The notes: generated by a model not told the origin, from the sequence alone. A stretch of 64,000 bases of DNA from Pelobates cultripes (GCA_933207985.1 OW240913.1:326811774-326875773), one strand, 5' to 3'. Counted from the first letter of the stretch, positions 10,339 to 22,804 are shown. Made by a program: numbers and translations.

Positions 10339-10400
10339 GGTACATTATAGTGTCAGGCATATAAACCTGAGTTCCTGACACTAGAGTTCTGAAGTGGGTG
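10339..10400. mobile_element. Short T2-like MITE remnant (copy A)
   Basis: The inverted blocks ATTATAGTGTCAGGCATA and GAGTTCCTGACACTAGAG match the subterminal hairpin of the T2-type MITEs elsewhere in the window. The TTAA ends are lost. Confidence 0.5.
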
Positions 10401-10829
10401 TTTAGGTGACTGGACCCCTTCTGATCTCCATAAAAAGGTGATTGATTTTTTATTTATTTTTTGGTCATATTCCAATTATATAAATGGCAAAGTTTTGTTA
10501 GCCATCATTAAAAAAGGCTGTAACAAAATTATCTTGAAACAATTTAAAGTTTACTTTTGATTACATTCCTTTAAATTTAACTTTGGATTTTCTGACAATT
10601 CTCACTGTCTCAGAATAGGAACTGGGGGTATAAAAGTACCTGGTTCAATATGCAAGTTATAAATACACTTCCCTGGTTGTCAGAAACCATTGAGGTACTT
10701 CTTTAAGGTTGTTTGACTGTCTTTTCAATGAGCTGTAGTAGAGAATGTTAAGTCTTTGATAAGCCTGCTGCAAGCACAGATGTTCCTCATAGCATCTCTA
10801 GAAGTTACCTTCTGGTTATTCCATAGTAT

Positions 10830-10895
10830 TATTATTTATTTTATTATTTATATAGCGCCATTAGATTCCGTAGCACTGTACAAAGGGACTAGTAC
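10830..10895. repeat. SINE-tail-like fragment (copy A)
   Basis: TATTATTTATATAGCGCC followed by ATTAGATTCCGTAGCACTGTACA resembles the reverse complement of a frog SINE/LINE tail (GGCGCTATATAAATAA). The SINE at 27582 has the same TATATAGCGCC tail. Fragment only; also present in copy B. Confidence 0.45.
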
Positions 10896-12108
10896 TGATG
10901 GAAATTCTGTACCAGGAAAGAAGGGTATGGCTTGCAGTAGCTGCATATACTACATCTGCAGCTATTGCAAGCTAATATTTCATATAACCTCAAAGAAAAT
11001 GTCATATTAATTGCACGCATGTTTCCTTCTGCGAAACTAATAGTCTAATCAGAATTTTATGAGGTGACTGGGTGTTTTGTGTGATGTATGTGCCACTGTG
11101 ACAAGTGATGAATGTGTAAGTCGAAAGATCCTGGCTCCTAAATCTTTGGTAACAATTTTTTATTTTTAGCGTTTGTGCCACAAGAGGCATAAAAACATAG
11201 TATAATCAGGTGACCTGTAGAATTGGCTTTCGAGATTCAGTGGTATAGGCAGATGGGCCACATGTACCGTGTATTGCAGCAATACACATTTTATATTATT
11301 ATGAACACATAACGACATTTCAAAGATAACTAGACACCTTAGCAAAATTAACGGTTACCATTGTAAGTTCGAAACAAATATTAGTATAGCAATGAAGTGA
11401 TTGTGTACAAGCTGCAGGGTTAAGGGGATAGGCAGTGCACCCAGACCTCTTCAATGAGATATGTGTCCCTTTAACCCCTGTTTTTTTTTTTTTTGTTTGT
11501 TTTTTTTTGCCATAACAGTAACAGAAACGTTGAGGTGCACACAGGAAAACACGACAGTCATATTACATGATATATCACACAATGGTTTAAGCAATGAAAA
11601 ATATGCAATAAAATAGACCATCAAGGTTTTCTTTGTTTTGCAATTTTTAAAATATAGTAAAATGGAAGTAAAAATAAAATAGGAGACACGGTATTATATA
11701 CATTGGAATTAAAACCGCGACAAAGCGCAAATATTAGATCCTTTCAGAGTTGTTCATGAATAAATGCCCAGCAATACATTTCGAGCACAAAAGTGAGAAC
11801 GATAAATGTCGCCACCTTGTACTGTGCTTATGAGAGAAAAAGTGCATAGGTTTGCAAGAAAGAGTAGGAAGAAGAAGAATCGGCTTCTGAGGTTTATCTC
11901 GAGCAATGCTGCAAGTACAGAGCGTGGGGCGGATCAAATGACCCAGAAAGTAGGCAGTTCCACATATAAGTGCAGGGACCATCACAGTGAGAATAAGAGA
12001 TGGAGGCAATCTGTTAATAAAGTGGGGGAGCAGGGAAGGCTGAAGATACCATAAATCCCCTATCTACCCAATGTCGCTTGGCAGCCACAGGTTTTATTAT
12101 TATTTTTG

Positions 12109-12483
12109 TAGGGGACACAATAGTCACCAGAACAACTACAGCTTATTGTAGTTGTTCTAGTGAGTATATTTAGTCCCTGCAGGAATTTTCATGTACAGAC
12201 AGCCTTTTCAGAGAAAAGGCAGTGTTTACATTACAGCCTAGGAACACCTCTAGTTGCCACACCTCAGACTGACGTTCATCGTCTCCACACTGAGACGTTG
12301 AACTTTCCCCATAGAAATGCATTGATTCAATGCATTTCTATGAGTAATTGCTAATTGGCCAGGTCAGCGTTTGGTCCTGCCCTGGCTTCTTGGGAGGGGG
12401 GTACAAACCACCTAAAATGGTGATTTTAACACTATACGATCAGGTATACACGTTTGTGTTCCTGACCCTATAGCGTTCCTTTA
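12109..12483. mobile_element. Diverged T2-like MITE (copy A)
   Basis: The left end AGGGGACACAATAGTCACC and right end CCTGACCCTATAGCGTTCCTTTAA resemble T2/Kolobok MITE termini (TTAAAGGRR). The interior contains hairpins such as AAATGCATTGATTCAATGCATTT. Copy B (about 52194-52569) has a nearly identical element. Confidence 0.5.
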
Positions 12484-13139
12484 AGTAAAAACTGTAATGA
12501 AATGTATCTTTATACCAGCCCTGTGCCAGTCTCTTCAGGACTTATAAAGCCATAAACAAGGATGAGGCATTATTTATGACAAATTTGAATTTCCATTTTT
12601 CTGAAAAGGCAATATTTTACATGGTCTGTGCTCAAAACAACTTCATGAAGTTGACATGATTTTGGTGCCTATTGGGATTTTTGTTGGGGAGTGTCTTTTG
12701 TTTAAAAAAAATTTTTACAAAAAAAATTTTTTGTGTATTATTTTTGTAATTTACTGAAATAAAATGTTGGCAATTTTTACCCAATATTTTCCCATTAGCA
12801 TTCTTTGTTCTATTTATGTCATGCTGTTGCAAGCAATATTACAATTAAACTCCAATCTAGGGATCGACCGATATTGATTTTTTAGAGCCAATAACTTACC
12901 AATATTTCTACACAATTTCTACACACATCTACTATTAACTGAACATGTTTATTATTATTATTTTTATTTATTTTTTTGAAATCTTTTTTTTTATTTTTTT
13001 ATTAAGGCACATGCCATATACATGCCAGTCAGAATTTTTTGTTTTCAAGAATGTGTGTGTAATGGATACAGTGAGAGTATTTAATTAGTGAATGCAGTGT
13101 GTGTGTGGGTTTTTTTTGTGTGTGTAGTGGATGCAGTGT

Positions 13140-13320
13140 GTTTGTTTAGACAGGGAGTAGTGGCACTGGGGTAGATAGGCGAGCAGGGGCACTGTGGTAG
13201 ACAGAGGGCATGGGGTAGGGGCCCTGGGTAGATAAGGAGCAGGGGCACTATGATAGACAGGGAGTAGGGGCACTGGGGTAGATGGGGAGCAGGGGCAATA
13301 TGGTAGATTGGGACGCAAGG
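13140..13320. repeat. GGGGCACTGGGGTAGATAGG minisatellite (copy A)
   Basis: About six to eight imperfect units of GGGGCACT(G/A)...GTAGA(T/C)AGGGAGCA. Its reverse translation gives a Pro/Tyr-rich open frame that is not a gene. An AT-rich mononucleotide tract lies just upstream (12950-13010). Confidence 0.75.
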
Positions 13321-14686
13321 GCACTGTGTTTGTTTAATTTTAGATTTCTGTGCCATCCTTGATGTCTCTAATGTCCTATCAGTCAAGGAATGCCTAATCT
13401 TCCAGCTCTGAGTACACAGATTCCTCATACGTTTTCTTGTTGCATTAAATAGCATGGCACTGTATTCAGTATACACAGCTTTTTCATTAAAGTGTGCATT
13501 GTTGGGAATTCAAAGAGAATTTCAAATGTTAGGCCAAAATAGTTGGAGCACGGTGTACAAATTTCACATTCGTTGATTTTGGTGTTTAGATGGTACCTTT
13601 AATGTTTGAAATATCGTCATGTTCTCCAACATGATACAGCTGGCTAAATGACAGTCTCACTTTAAATAATCTCAGGGGTGTCTCCTTTCTTTCCGTACAC
13701 AGTGTTTAAATCACATTGGTTCTGATCACTTTCCTTTGAATTTATTCCCCAAAGGTAGGTATTAAATAGTGGAAGGGGGGAAAAAAATGAGCTTTTCCTA
13801 ATCTGTGATGAAATAAGTAATTCCCTGTAGAGTGTCCAAATATGCGCTTCTCCATTGAAAGTACTTTGGGTTAAGCGTTGCTGCCTTGGGACCACCTAGT
13901 ATTTAGCATGCAGTGTTGCTGAGCATACAGTGGACACGACAGATCACCGTGATGAAGCTCTGGTCCGCATTATAAACTAAGAGAGAACACATGCACTGTT
14001 AGAAAACAATATCTGAAATATAAGGTAACCATTTCCCCCAGCTTCTCCTCTGGAAATATTTTTTTTTCTCCCATCTGTGCGTTTAGTGTGTAGATATATA
14101 TTGTTACAGTTTCACAAAGCTGGTTCCCATTAAATGGCGTATTCATTCTATTACAAACAGGCACCAAGTTGTAGTAAACTTGCCGTGTTATAATTGTATT
14201 TCCAAACAGCTCTTTAGGCAAGAGTTTTTTTTTTGTTTTTTTTTTAACTCTATTCTTTTTCTGTTAGAAAACACTGCATTAAATTAGGGGCAGTAAAATG
14301 CTTTTTTTTTTTTGTCTCATCTGATTAGTGATGCAAATTGTGATTTTCTCCAAGTTCCAGGGATTTTGCGTTTTAGGACAGGTTTCACTCAGGAATGCAG
14401 CAATATCAAATATCACTTAATAAGAATATTCACACTCTGAGCCAAAATGATCACCGTTTAATTTGTTTTCAAGGGATACTTTGGATCACTATTGAACTCC
14501 AAAGGAACATTACCAATGCTTGCTTACTCCATGGAAGCTTTTATTTGACCGGTTACAACACCCTACCTGATAGGGACTTGCCCTGTCTTGGTGTATTACT
14601 TAGTTGTGTATATTGTGGCAGAGGTAAGTTTAAAATCAGGGTGTATCTCTTCTAGTGAAGTTCTGTTAAAATGTGATTTACAAGAT

Positions 14687-15105
14687 GATAGAAACATAGA
14701 ATGTGACGGCAAATAAGAACCCATCTAGTCTGCCCTATTTTCTATATACTTTTGTTAGTCCTGGCCTTATTTTATAAGTAGCATAATCGTATGCCTATCC
14801 CACACATGCTTAAACTCCCTCACTGTGTTAACCTCTACTACTCCAGCTGGAAGGCTATTCCATGCATCCACTACCCTCTCAGTAAAGTAATACTTCCTGA
14901 TATTATTTTTAAACCTTTGTTCCTCTAATTTAAGGCTATGTCCTCTTCTTGTGGAGTTTTTCTTCTTTTAAAATATAGCCTCCTCGTTTACTGCGTTGAT
15001 TCCCTTTTATGTATTTAAATATTTCTATCATATCTCCCCTGTCTCGTCTTTTCTAGAAACTATTCATGTTAAGATCTTTTAACCTTTCCTTGTAGTTTAG
15101 TCTCA
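14687..15105. repeat. High-copy amphibian dispersed repeat (copy A)
   Basis: The stretch from GATAGAAACATAGAATGTGA through CATCCACTACCCTCTCAGTA and TTTAACCTTTCCTTGTAG is a sequence I recognise as a very common interspersed repeat in amphibian genomes. Its class is not evident from this copy, and no coding capacity or target duplication was found. Copy B counterpart at 54759-55177. Confidence 0.55.
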
Positions 15106-15672
15106 CTTAGCTGCTGTGATCACACGTGTGCTGCAATATTTGCCTAGTTCTTCTGCCATCCAATAATATTGTGGGGTAACTTCCATGTTTCGTTTAAGCA
15201 CACTATTCTGAAAAATGAGAATCTTCATATCTGACCGTTTACTAGTTTAATGTTTTTTATCCTTGACTGATACACATGGCTAATGATTATGGTACAAATC
15301 TGTCCATGCTGTCTTAGAGCATTATCTCTCCCTTTGCTCTGCTTACTTAAATTTTGGGAATACCTAAATGCTGATTTGAATAGTATCTTTTAACTTTTAG
15401 ACAAAATACCCCAATGTGGTGGGTGAGGGGAGTGAAATCTTGAACTCCTCCAAATGAAGACTGTCAGATATATTGCCTACTTGTGATTTTTTTTTTTTTT
15501 TTTGACAAAACATTATTTTATTCACGTTTCCTTCTATGGATACTGAATTTTCTTATTCTACCAGTAGATGTCAGGCTTTGCTATTTGCTTGTTGCATGGA
15601 TATCCTGATAGTTTGGTTGTGAGGTTTACTTCATTCTCAGTTATTCACTTAAAGGAGCAATTGTCAGGATTA

Positions 15673-16001
15673 TTAAAGGACCACTATAGTGCCAGGAAAA
15701 CATATTTGTTTTCCTGGCACTATAGTGCCCTGAGGGTGCCCCCACCCTCAGTGTGCCACTCCCGCCGGGCTCTGGGGAGAGGAAAGGGTTAAAACTTACC
15801 TTTTTTCCAGCGCCGGGCGGGGAGCTCTCCGCCTCCGATCCTCCTCCTCTCCTCCCTTTCGGCTGAATGTGCACGCGCGCAGTTTCTCTGAAACTGCTAT
15901 GTTTATAAAAAAAAAAAAAAATGGGTTAACCCTAGCTGGACCTGGCACCCAGACCACTTCATTAAGCTGAAGTGGTCTAGGTGCCTACAGTGCTCCTTTA
16001 A
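15673..16001. mobile_element. T2/Kolobok-type MITE (copy A)
   Basis: A TTAA-flanked element with left end TTAAAGGACCACTATAGTGC and right end CTACAGTGCTCCTTTAA. It carries a subterminal palindrome (CCAGGAAAACA / TGTTTTCCTGG), a GC-rich core with a splice-acceptor-like Y-tract, and a right-half hairpin (GACCACTTCATTAAGCTGAAGTGGTC). TTAAAGGRR termini with TTAA duplication define T2 MITEs of Xenopus, related to Kolobok. The copy B allele (55745-56070) is 3 bp shorter. Confidence 0.85.
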
Positions 16002-18089
16002 TATTCTCTATGCTTACCCCCTATATTTAACAAATATGTGTTTGTGAGGTGTGAAAACAACATTGAAGGTAGAAATCAGCACCTCTGTATACAGCAGCTG
16101 GGTATCTCCTCCTTGGCTCCACGTCAGTTCCTATAAGCTCTGTCCTTCACTTCCTGGTAGACGAGCTATGGAGCACTGAGGTTTTTTGCTTCTTTTTTCT
16201 TGACAATTTTAATGTTGAAGGGTTACTCCAACCCTCTGGAGGAAGAAGACCTATGCTGTGTAATATGCCCCATTGGACACTATGGATTAGGCTGCTCCCC
16301 CCCTCAGTTTGCAGTGAAACCTGCATAAAAGATATCTTCCTCTTGCAGGCGCACTGCCATCAGGAGAGAAGATTTTTACGTCTCGTGCCAGCACACTGTG
16401 TTCTCTGACGACAGATGTAAAATGTGCACAGAATTGACATTATGCATCTCAGAACTCTGGGCTGCCTAAGTCACATGTGCTGTGGTTGCGATTGATCCCT
16501 GGCACACATTAAAATTAATTCAGTATGTGCAGTGTTTTAATCAGAAACACTACACATACATACTACTACTACCATGACCACTTCAAATCACTGAAGTGAT
16601 CATGGTGGATGGACTTACCCATTTAATTAAATTTTTGCAATTAAAAAAATTACCAATATCACTAAGAAAAAAAGGCTCATTCACAGTTTGTATCTTTTTC
16701 TTTAAACATTAAAGGGTTTTTCCTAGCATCACTGCTTCTCACATTAATGTCTATGATACTAGAAGTACCATGACTCCATTCCCCGGTAATGGACAAACTC
16801 TTACCTGGGTCCATGCTTGGTCCCGTGAGTTAGGATTATGCAGATATATGCACAGAATTGACATTAACAAGAAGAGTTACACCTGCGGCATCAACGTGAT
16901 TAAACTCTGTATGTTCAGCAATTCATAGCAAAACCTTGGACATATAGATTTACAGCACCATGACCAATTTAAATCACTGTTTTGCTTGGAGTAACAAATA
17001 TTTTAACTGTGAGGTTCTGTTGCTAACAATGGGTGGCAGTCACAGACTGAGAGTACCCAGTCCATCAGATAAATGCCAAAGCATTAGTCCAAGCAGCAGA
17101 AATAGGCTGGTCTATAGACGCCTGAGGATCCTGATTGTGTCAGACTGATTGAAAACATTTTAGCACTGAAAAGTGGGAGAGTGCCAAGGCTGGACTGTAT
17201 CCACCATAACCACTTCAGTAGATGTACTTTTTAACATACTGTAAATGCAAAAGAAAATTTATCATGTTTCATTTAGTGATGTAATTTCCAAGAAGAGAAT
17301 TCTTTGAAGTGGATATTCAAACGCAGTTTAATAGTTTTAGGCTAGTATGGCCACACTGAAACCATAGGTGACTTAGAGAATATTTCCATTTTGGCTCTAT
17401 TCACTTTGGATTCCAAACGGTTCATACATTAGTAAATAACTCTGTTGGAGTGATTGCTTGGTGAGTGTGGCAACAAGCACATCCCTCTGGCTCACACAAG
17501 GTTCATTGTTGGAATATTTTTGCTTTATCGCTTTCGCAAGTTGAGATAAAGAAATAAAGTAGAGGTGCGTGTACCATGTTCTTCTGAGATGATTTATTTT
17601 TTTCAGAGAAATGTATGAAACATCTGTTGATACATTAAAAAAAATATATATATTTTTTTTTATTTTTTTTTTAACCTTGATGTGTTCCCTGTTGTTGAAG
17701 ACAAGTTTGAAATCATCTGCGTAGAATTTCCTGGTAGGAAAGGTCAGCAAAACACAGCATCCCAATCACAGTGCTGTTTGCTGTATGAATGTATTTGTAC
17801 ACCTTAGGCTCTACTTTAAAACTCTTTGTAAATAATGCCTTCCGAGCAAGACCAATTTTAAAAACCTCTCTGCAGGGGGCAAGCAAATTATTGTGCAATG
17901 TAGAATGTATACTGCTGTACAGTGTGTGATTTATTAGTACGGCCCAGTATTTGCACCAAGACTTTCCTTTAAAAAATAAAATAAAAAAATCTCCTGATGC
18001 TTACCCAGCTATGAAATGCCAGCTGTTCATTATTGGGAATTGTAGTTCACTCCCATCTGAATTGCTGGAATACATTTCACCTTACTATG

Positions 18090-18175
18090 AAATGCAGGCT
18101 TGAGAAAGACCTTATAGGTCGAAACATTGCTGCCATTTGTCATGTGGTTCTAATAAACTAAACTTTTCTCTGTCC
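18090..18175. repeat. Dispersed repeat fragment (copy A)
   Basis: GAGAAAGACCTTATAGGTCGAAACATTGCT followed by TAATAAACTAAACTTTTCTC resembles a frequent frog repeat with a palindromic GACC..GGTCGAAAC core. Only a fragment; class undetermined. Confidence 0.4.
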
Positions 18176-18478
18176 TGCATATTGTACTTGGGACCTGGTG
18201 CTGGGTCCTAGTTTGGCTGCACTCTGGTTCAGCGTAATGGGATTGAGTGCAGTTCCTAATTAATCTCAGAGAAAAATGACGTGCAGGCTGAACATCATCT
18301 TGTGAGCCAAATAAAGCAATCTCTGGGCTTGCTAAAGTATCTGTATAAAGTGACACACTAGGCATCATAACCACTTAGGTTTGTTGAAACTGTTGTTGTG
18401 CTAGAACCATTTTCCTGCTCACATAAAGGGACGCAGACATCATAAACATTTCATCTCATTGTGCCTGGAGTCCTCTGG

Positions 18479-18526
18479 TGCTCCATTCAGTGTTAAACCA
18501 TCCCCAAGTGATTTAACACTGAATAA
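18479..18526. repeat. Short hairpin repeat with TTCAGTGTTAAA arms (copy A)
   Basis: TTCAGTGTTAAACC ... GATTTAACACTGAA forms an inverted repeat around CATCCCCAAGT. A related hairpin, GGTGTTAAACCGTCC...CATTTAACACC, lies at 23389-23420. They may be remnants of one small MITE family. Confidence 0.5.
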
Positions 18527-19108
18527 GGGTCCCTAGCCAGGCAGAAATTACATTTTTCTTTCTAGGCATACCAGTTCCACCCCGCAATGGGCACTGAGAT
18601 AGGCTGACTAGGTTTTAAATAATATGGATTCCGTGGAAAAAGATGGCTATCACAAAGGATACGTTTAGGTAAGTTAAGCTCACCTTTCCCTGCATTCCAC
18701 AGCCACCTCACTACAAGCGTCAAAGTAACCATCCAGTAAAGCAGCATGTTGTTTGTTGCATAATAAGATTAATCGTCGATTTCACTGTTATTTTAAGTTA
18801 AACATTTGGTTATAGGTGATTTGAATAAATCTGCAAATAGTTGACAAAGGAGTGAAAATATATATTTGCTTTGAAGATGCCGTACTAGGTACTTGTGGTT
18901 TTTAGATAAAAACAATAATTTAAAAATGTCTTGCTCACAAAAGCAAAGTTCTAATACTGGAGCAATTGGAATATTCCTGTTGATCTCACGCTGTACTATG
19001 ATGATTGCCTGTTTTTTTTTTTTAAGAAATCACCATTGCAAAAATATCTACTAGTCCAAAACAGTTACCTTGGATAACAGTGATAGTCTGTGAACAAGAT
19101 AGTCCATC

Positions 19109-19509
19109 TTAAAGGACCACTTTAGTGTCATGAAAACAAAGCGGTTTTCCTGACACTAATGTGCCCTGAAGGGTCCCCCTCCCGTGGCGCTGAAGTCTTT
19201 GAACCCCTTCAGCAACTTAACTTAATCCAGCTCCGGGCTCCCTCTGCGCTGGTGACCTCACTCCTTTCTCAATGCTTTCCTATGGACACTCTGCACGATG
19301 GAGGCATAATATGCCTCCAGCATCACAGATGTGCTTCTAGTGGCTGTCCGGAAGACAGCCACTAGAGGCTGGCTTAACCCTGCAATGTAAACATAGCAGT
19401 TTCTCTGAAACTGCTATGTTTGCATCTGAAGGGTTAAAACCTGAGGGACCTGGCACCCAGACCACTTCATTAAGCTGAAGTGGTCTGGGTAACTATAGTG
19501 TCCCTTTAA
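19109..19509. mobile_element. T2/Kolobok-type MITE with internal deletion (copy A)
   Basis: TTAAAGGACCACTTTAGTGT at the left and CTATAGTGTCCCTTTAA at the right, bounded by TTAA. It contains the CATAGCAGTTTCTCTGAAAC hairpin shared with the other family members. Copy B (59156-59641) is 85 bp longer, because copy A lacks a GC-rich internal piece ending at TCTCAATGCTTTCC. Confidence 0.85.
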
Positions 19510-20441
19510 TGGAAATATCCACATTAAAGTGGGTCTGTCATAGAGACTGTCTTAGAATTTCACTGAAATAACAACCCAGTCCAAAGATGATCATAAGACA
19601 AATTAGGGACTGCTTTGTTTTATGGTAAATTCCCACTTTGGCAAAATTTGATAAAATACGGAGATACTGCCATCAAGTTTTGTCACTTGCCACAGCTGTC
19701 GCTAGCAACAACTATGTGAAAAGGGCATGATCTCTCTTGTTGTGAGATAATATCAAAGGAGGATCCCATGGTCGCACAGGATCCTCCATAGACTTCAGTA
19801 TTGTATGTTCAGTGTGGTGTCCGGAGCTGAAGTTAGATGGTGGCACATGTTGTGGCAGCATCAGTTAAGGATAACTCTATGTTGTACTTCCTGGGCCAAC
19901 ACACACTGATTGGTGATGCCACCATTGCGTAAATTTGTATAATATGCAAAAATGACAGAAAATCACAGTCACTTAGTGGAGTGGTTTGATATAGGCCGTC
20001 CTTTTGTTGGTGGGAGAGCTCTGGTTTTTGTCATATTGCTCCATAAAACTCCACAATCAATGAAAAGTGTCCAAGGAATTTTTACACCACAATCTCTACA
20101 ATGAACTGTAGGGGTTATGGCACTTAGTGCACCTTTAAATTTGAAAAACCTTTTTAGATTATCACAAGTGTTCCCCCTGCTGAGATCCTTGTGATATATA
20201 TGAGCCTTTTATTTGATATATTGGCTATCATCCTAAGTGGTACGTAATTGGCCCAGTATCATGTATTTGGTATAGCGATACTAATGAGGATACTTTTAAT
20301 GCTGGTATTTTTTTTTCAATATTTTAAATATTGTCCTATGAAAAGCTGGTGTGGAGATACTGAGTGCAAGATTGTGATTGAAATTGTATATCATAAATAT
20401 TTATTATTTTTGTGTTTTTTTTTTTTTTGTCCTCTCTGTAG

Positions 20442-20698
20442 ATTCCGATATTGAAGACAATACCATCTCGGACAGTGATGACGCAGACTCTGAGGATGAG
20501 ACTGAGTTGGCAAAAGATGAAAGTGAAAATGAAGACTTGTCAGAAGAGGACCCAAACAAGGGCTGGGCTGAAGCTATGGCCAAAATCCTCAAGAAGAAAG
20601 TCTCGGCAGATAAGTCCAGTGCAATATTGGTCAAAAGCAAGGCAGTAGAGAAAGAGAAGGAAAAAGAAAATCTAGAAAGGCTGGAAAAAAAGAAACAG
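20442..20698 (+). CDS. rrp15: rrp15 coding exon 2 (copy A)
   Basis: 257 nt after acceptor CTCTCTGTAG and before donor GTGTGTTT, entering in phase 1 and leaving in phase 0. It encodes residues 14-99: an acidic Asp/Glu/Ser run, then NKGWAEAMAKILKKK (the conserved GWA(D/E)AMAK motif of RRP15), then a basic KEKEKENLERLEKKKQ helix likely to be coiled. RRP15 acts in the nucleolus on pre-60S particles and is needed for cleavage of 27S/32S-type pre-rRNA. The upstream T-tract makes a spurious in-frame extension that is intron. The sequence is identical to copy B's exon 2. Confidence 0.95.
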
Positions 20699-21100
20699 GT
20701 GTGTTTCACTGGCAGTTATTGGGAGAGTTACTGTGCTGGCTTCCTCTTCAAAAGGCTGAGCAGCAACCTTTCATTTAAGCCTTGGGTTGCTGGGAAATGG
20801 CACAGCAGTGGAATTTTTTGTAATCAAAGCCAAAAATGTGATTTTGATATAAAGGAAAAATACATTTGGTGGTAGTCTGCAATAAGTGCAATCTACTAGA
20901 TCAAACGAAACCTGTCTAACCACATTTGTGGCCAATAAAATCAGAAGGTTGGCCTTGAGGTGGTAAAAAGCTGAAACAGGACTAACATTTGTTACCAAAA
21001 GTTTTTATCTTTTTATAAAGATTTGTGTGCAGAATGATCTCCATTAGTCTGACATTTGGCTTGATTGCCTTGTAAATTTATGTAGGATAGTATAGTTTAA

Positions 21101-21176
21101 CCCCTTAAGGACACATGCCGGAAATATTCCGTCATGATTCCCTTTTATTCCAGAAGTTGTGTCCTTAAGGGGTTAA
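21101..21176. mobile_element. 76-bp TTAA palindromic MITE, only in copy A
   Basis: TTAACCCCTTAAGGACAC and GTGTCCTTAAGGGGTTAA are perfect inverted termini, with TTAA on both sides (21097-21100 and 21173-21176). Copy B reads AGTTTAATATATG at the equivalent site near 61227, the intact single TTAA. This is therefore a precise insertion (or a precise excision in B). The arms are far shorter than in T2 members and the terminal sequence differs, so it is a separate TTAA family, possibly piggyBac- or Kolobok-mobilised. Confidence 0.9.
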
Positions 21177-21343
21177 TATATGTTTTGTTTTGTTATTAAA
21201 GAGTATTATTAATAAACAGTAGGATGCAATGAAACACGTAAAGAGCAGCAAACAGGCAATTATCAATACAAAAATGTTGGGGGGGGGTTTTTGTGGCAAT
21301 TATCAATATTTTAACTCCATGACAAAATTAGGATGTTCTATAC

Positions 21344-21999
21344 CAGCGTTTCCCAATTGGGGTTTCACCGTAATTTCGGGATACAAAATGGCCGCGGGCG
21401 GCGAGGGAGCACTCTCCCCTGCTCAGCTCTCGCGCAGCAGTGATGCCGGAGCAGGAATATGAAGTTACTCCGGCATCACTAAGAGGCACGCAAGGGAGCT
21501 GAGCAGGAAGATCACTGCTCCCTCGCCGCCCACACGCCGGCTTCTCAGCCCAGCAGCCCCACTGGTCCCCAGGGAAATAGGGACTCCATGCCAGCACTAC
21601 GAAAGGTAGGGAGGCTGGGTGGAGTGAAATTTAAAAAAATAAATACATTGTGTGTGTGTCAAGGAGTTTGTATTATGTGTGCTTGTCAGTGTGTATCTGA
21701 GTGTGTGTATATCAGTGTGTTTGTATGTGCCCATGTGTGTATCTGTGGGTGCAAGTGTGTGTATATGTATGTCAATGTGTGTATCTGAGTGTGTATTTGT
21801 GAGTCAAGATGGTGTATGTGTTACTGTGTGTATCTGTGTGTCAAGGTGTGCCAGTGTGTGTATCTGTGTGTCAGATACATACAAACACATACACACTGGC
21901 ATATACATACACAGATACACACCGACATGGGCGTGGGTCCACGATATTGATACACTATGTCAAAGGGTTTCTATGGGAAAAATTAATTGGGAACCCCTG
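21344..21999. mobile_element. hAT non-autonomous element with 8-bp TSD (copy A)
   Basis: Termini CAGCGTTTCCCAA and TTGGGAACCCCTG form the inverted repeat. The flanks TTCTATAC (21336-21343) and TTCTATAC (22000-22007) are an exact 8-bp target duplication, diagnostic of hAT. The interior has a GC-rich palindromic block (GATGCCGGAGCAGG...CTCCGGCATCACT) and a TGTGTATCTGAGTG-type TG array. No transposase is present. Copy B's allele (61391-62053) is a few units different in the array. Confidence 0.9.
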
Positions 22000-22202
22000 T
22001 TCTATACCATCCACAAATGAGTGGCCTTTAACACCATTAAGATGCCTTGGAATGTCCTGCAATTTTGGTGTGAGCAGGCTTAAATCCCTGCTCACATTGC
22101 AAAGCCCCAGATGTCAAGCGTTACCTAGGGTTCCCCTCAGTCAGGTGGAATCCTGACTGACCGGTTTTATGCAACACTTAAAGTGAGTACTGCATATTGC
22201 TG

Positions 22203-22409
22203 TTTATAGGGATTCTCCAGTGCCAGGAAAACCTATTCGTTTTCCTGGCACTGCAGGACCCTGTAGTGGAGGACTTAACCCTGCAATGTAAATATTGCAG
22301 TTTATGAAAAATGCAATAATTACACTTGCAGGTTTAAGGGTAGTGGGAGTTGGCACCCAGACGACTCCAATGGGCAGAAGTGGTCTGGGTTCCTGGAGTA
22401 TGCCTTTAA
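22203..22409. mobile_element. Diverged T2-type MITE (copy A)
   Basis: The left end is eroded (TTTATAGGGATTCTCCAGTGCC) but the CCAGGAAAACC/GTTTTCCTGG hairpin and the right end CTGGAGTATGCCTTTAA follow the family plan. Counterpart in copy B at about 62257-62463. Confidence 0.65.
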
Positions 22410-22804
22410 ATCAGCAAAATCACTGTGGCTGAGTGATCACTCTTAGCCGTGGTGTTTCTCAGTTTGTTCCTAAACAGTGGGAGAGCCTCATGGTCTCTGC
22501 ATCCTCCCCTGTCAGTGATCATTGCTGGCCTTTGCCAGCTGCTCGGCCCCAAGCACTGTAATATCGGCAGGAGCTGCATTATGAGAGGGAGATTTCCCTC
22601 TCAAGCTGCAATTACAAGTAGGGAACACTCACAGGGCGCTCTACGGTGTGATCAGGCATATTTCTTTCTGATGTCAGTACAGGCTTGGCCAAAGGGAATC
22701 CCTCTTTTTCTTTAGTTGCACTTGGTGTGTAAAACATATTAAAAGCAAAAGATTGAAAACATGTTTTTGTTCCCTTAATTTTTGTAAAACATTTTATTTA
22801 TACT

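Larger units (their letters stand above)
9662..20441 (+). other. rrp15: rrp15 intron 1 (copy A), MITE-rich
   Basis: About 10.8 kb from donor GTAAGAG to an acceptor with a long T-tract ending CTCTCTGTAG. It holds several T2-type MITEs, a high-copy dispersed repeat (14687-15105), a short minisatellite (13140-13320) and poly-T tracts. No other gene or small RNA was recognised. Confidence 0.7.

Noticed and set aside
13081..13476. A 131-codon Pro/Tyr/Cys-rich minus-strand frame
   Set aside because: Derived from the GGGGCACTGGGGTAGAT minisatellite; identical in both copies and without family resemblance.
20378..20875. A 165-codon single-exon reading of rrp15 exon 2 with flanking sequence
   Set aside because: The N-terminal extension is a T-rich splice-acceptor tract and the C-terminal part follows a GT donor; comparison with the RRP15 family shows only 20442-20698 is coding.
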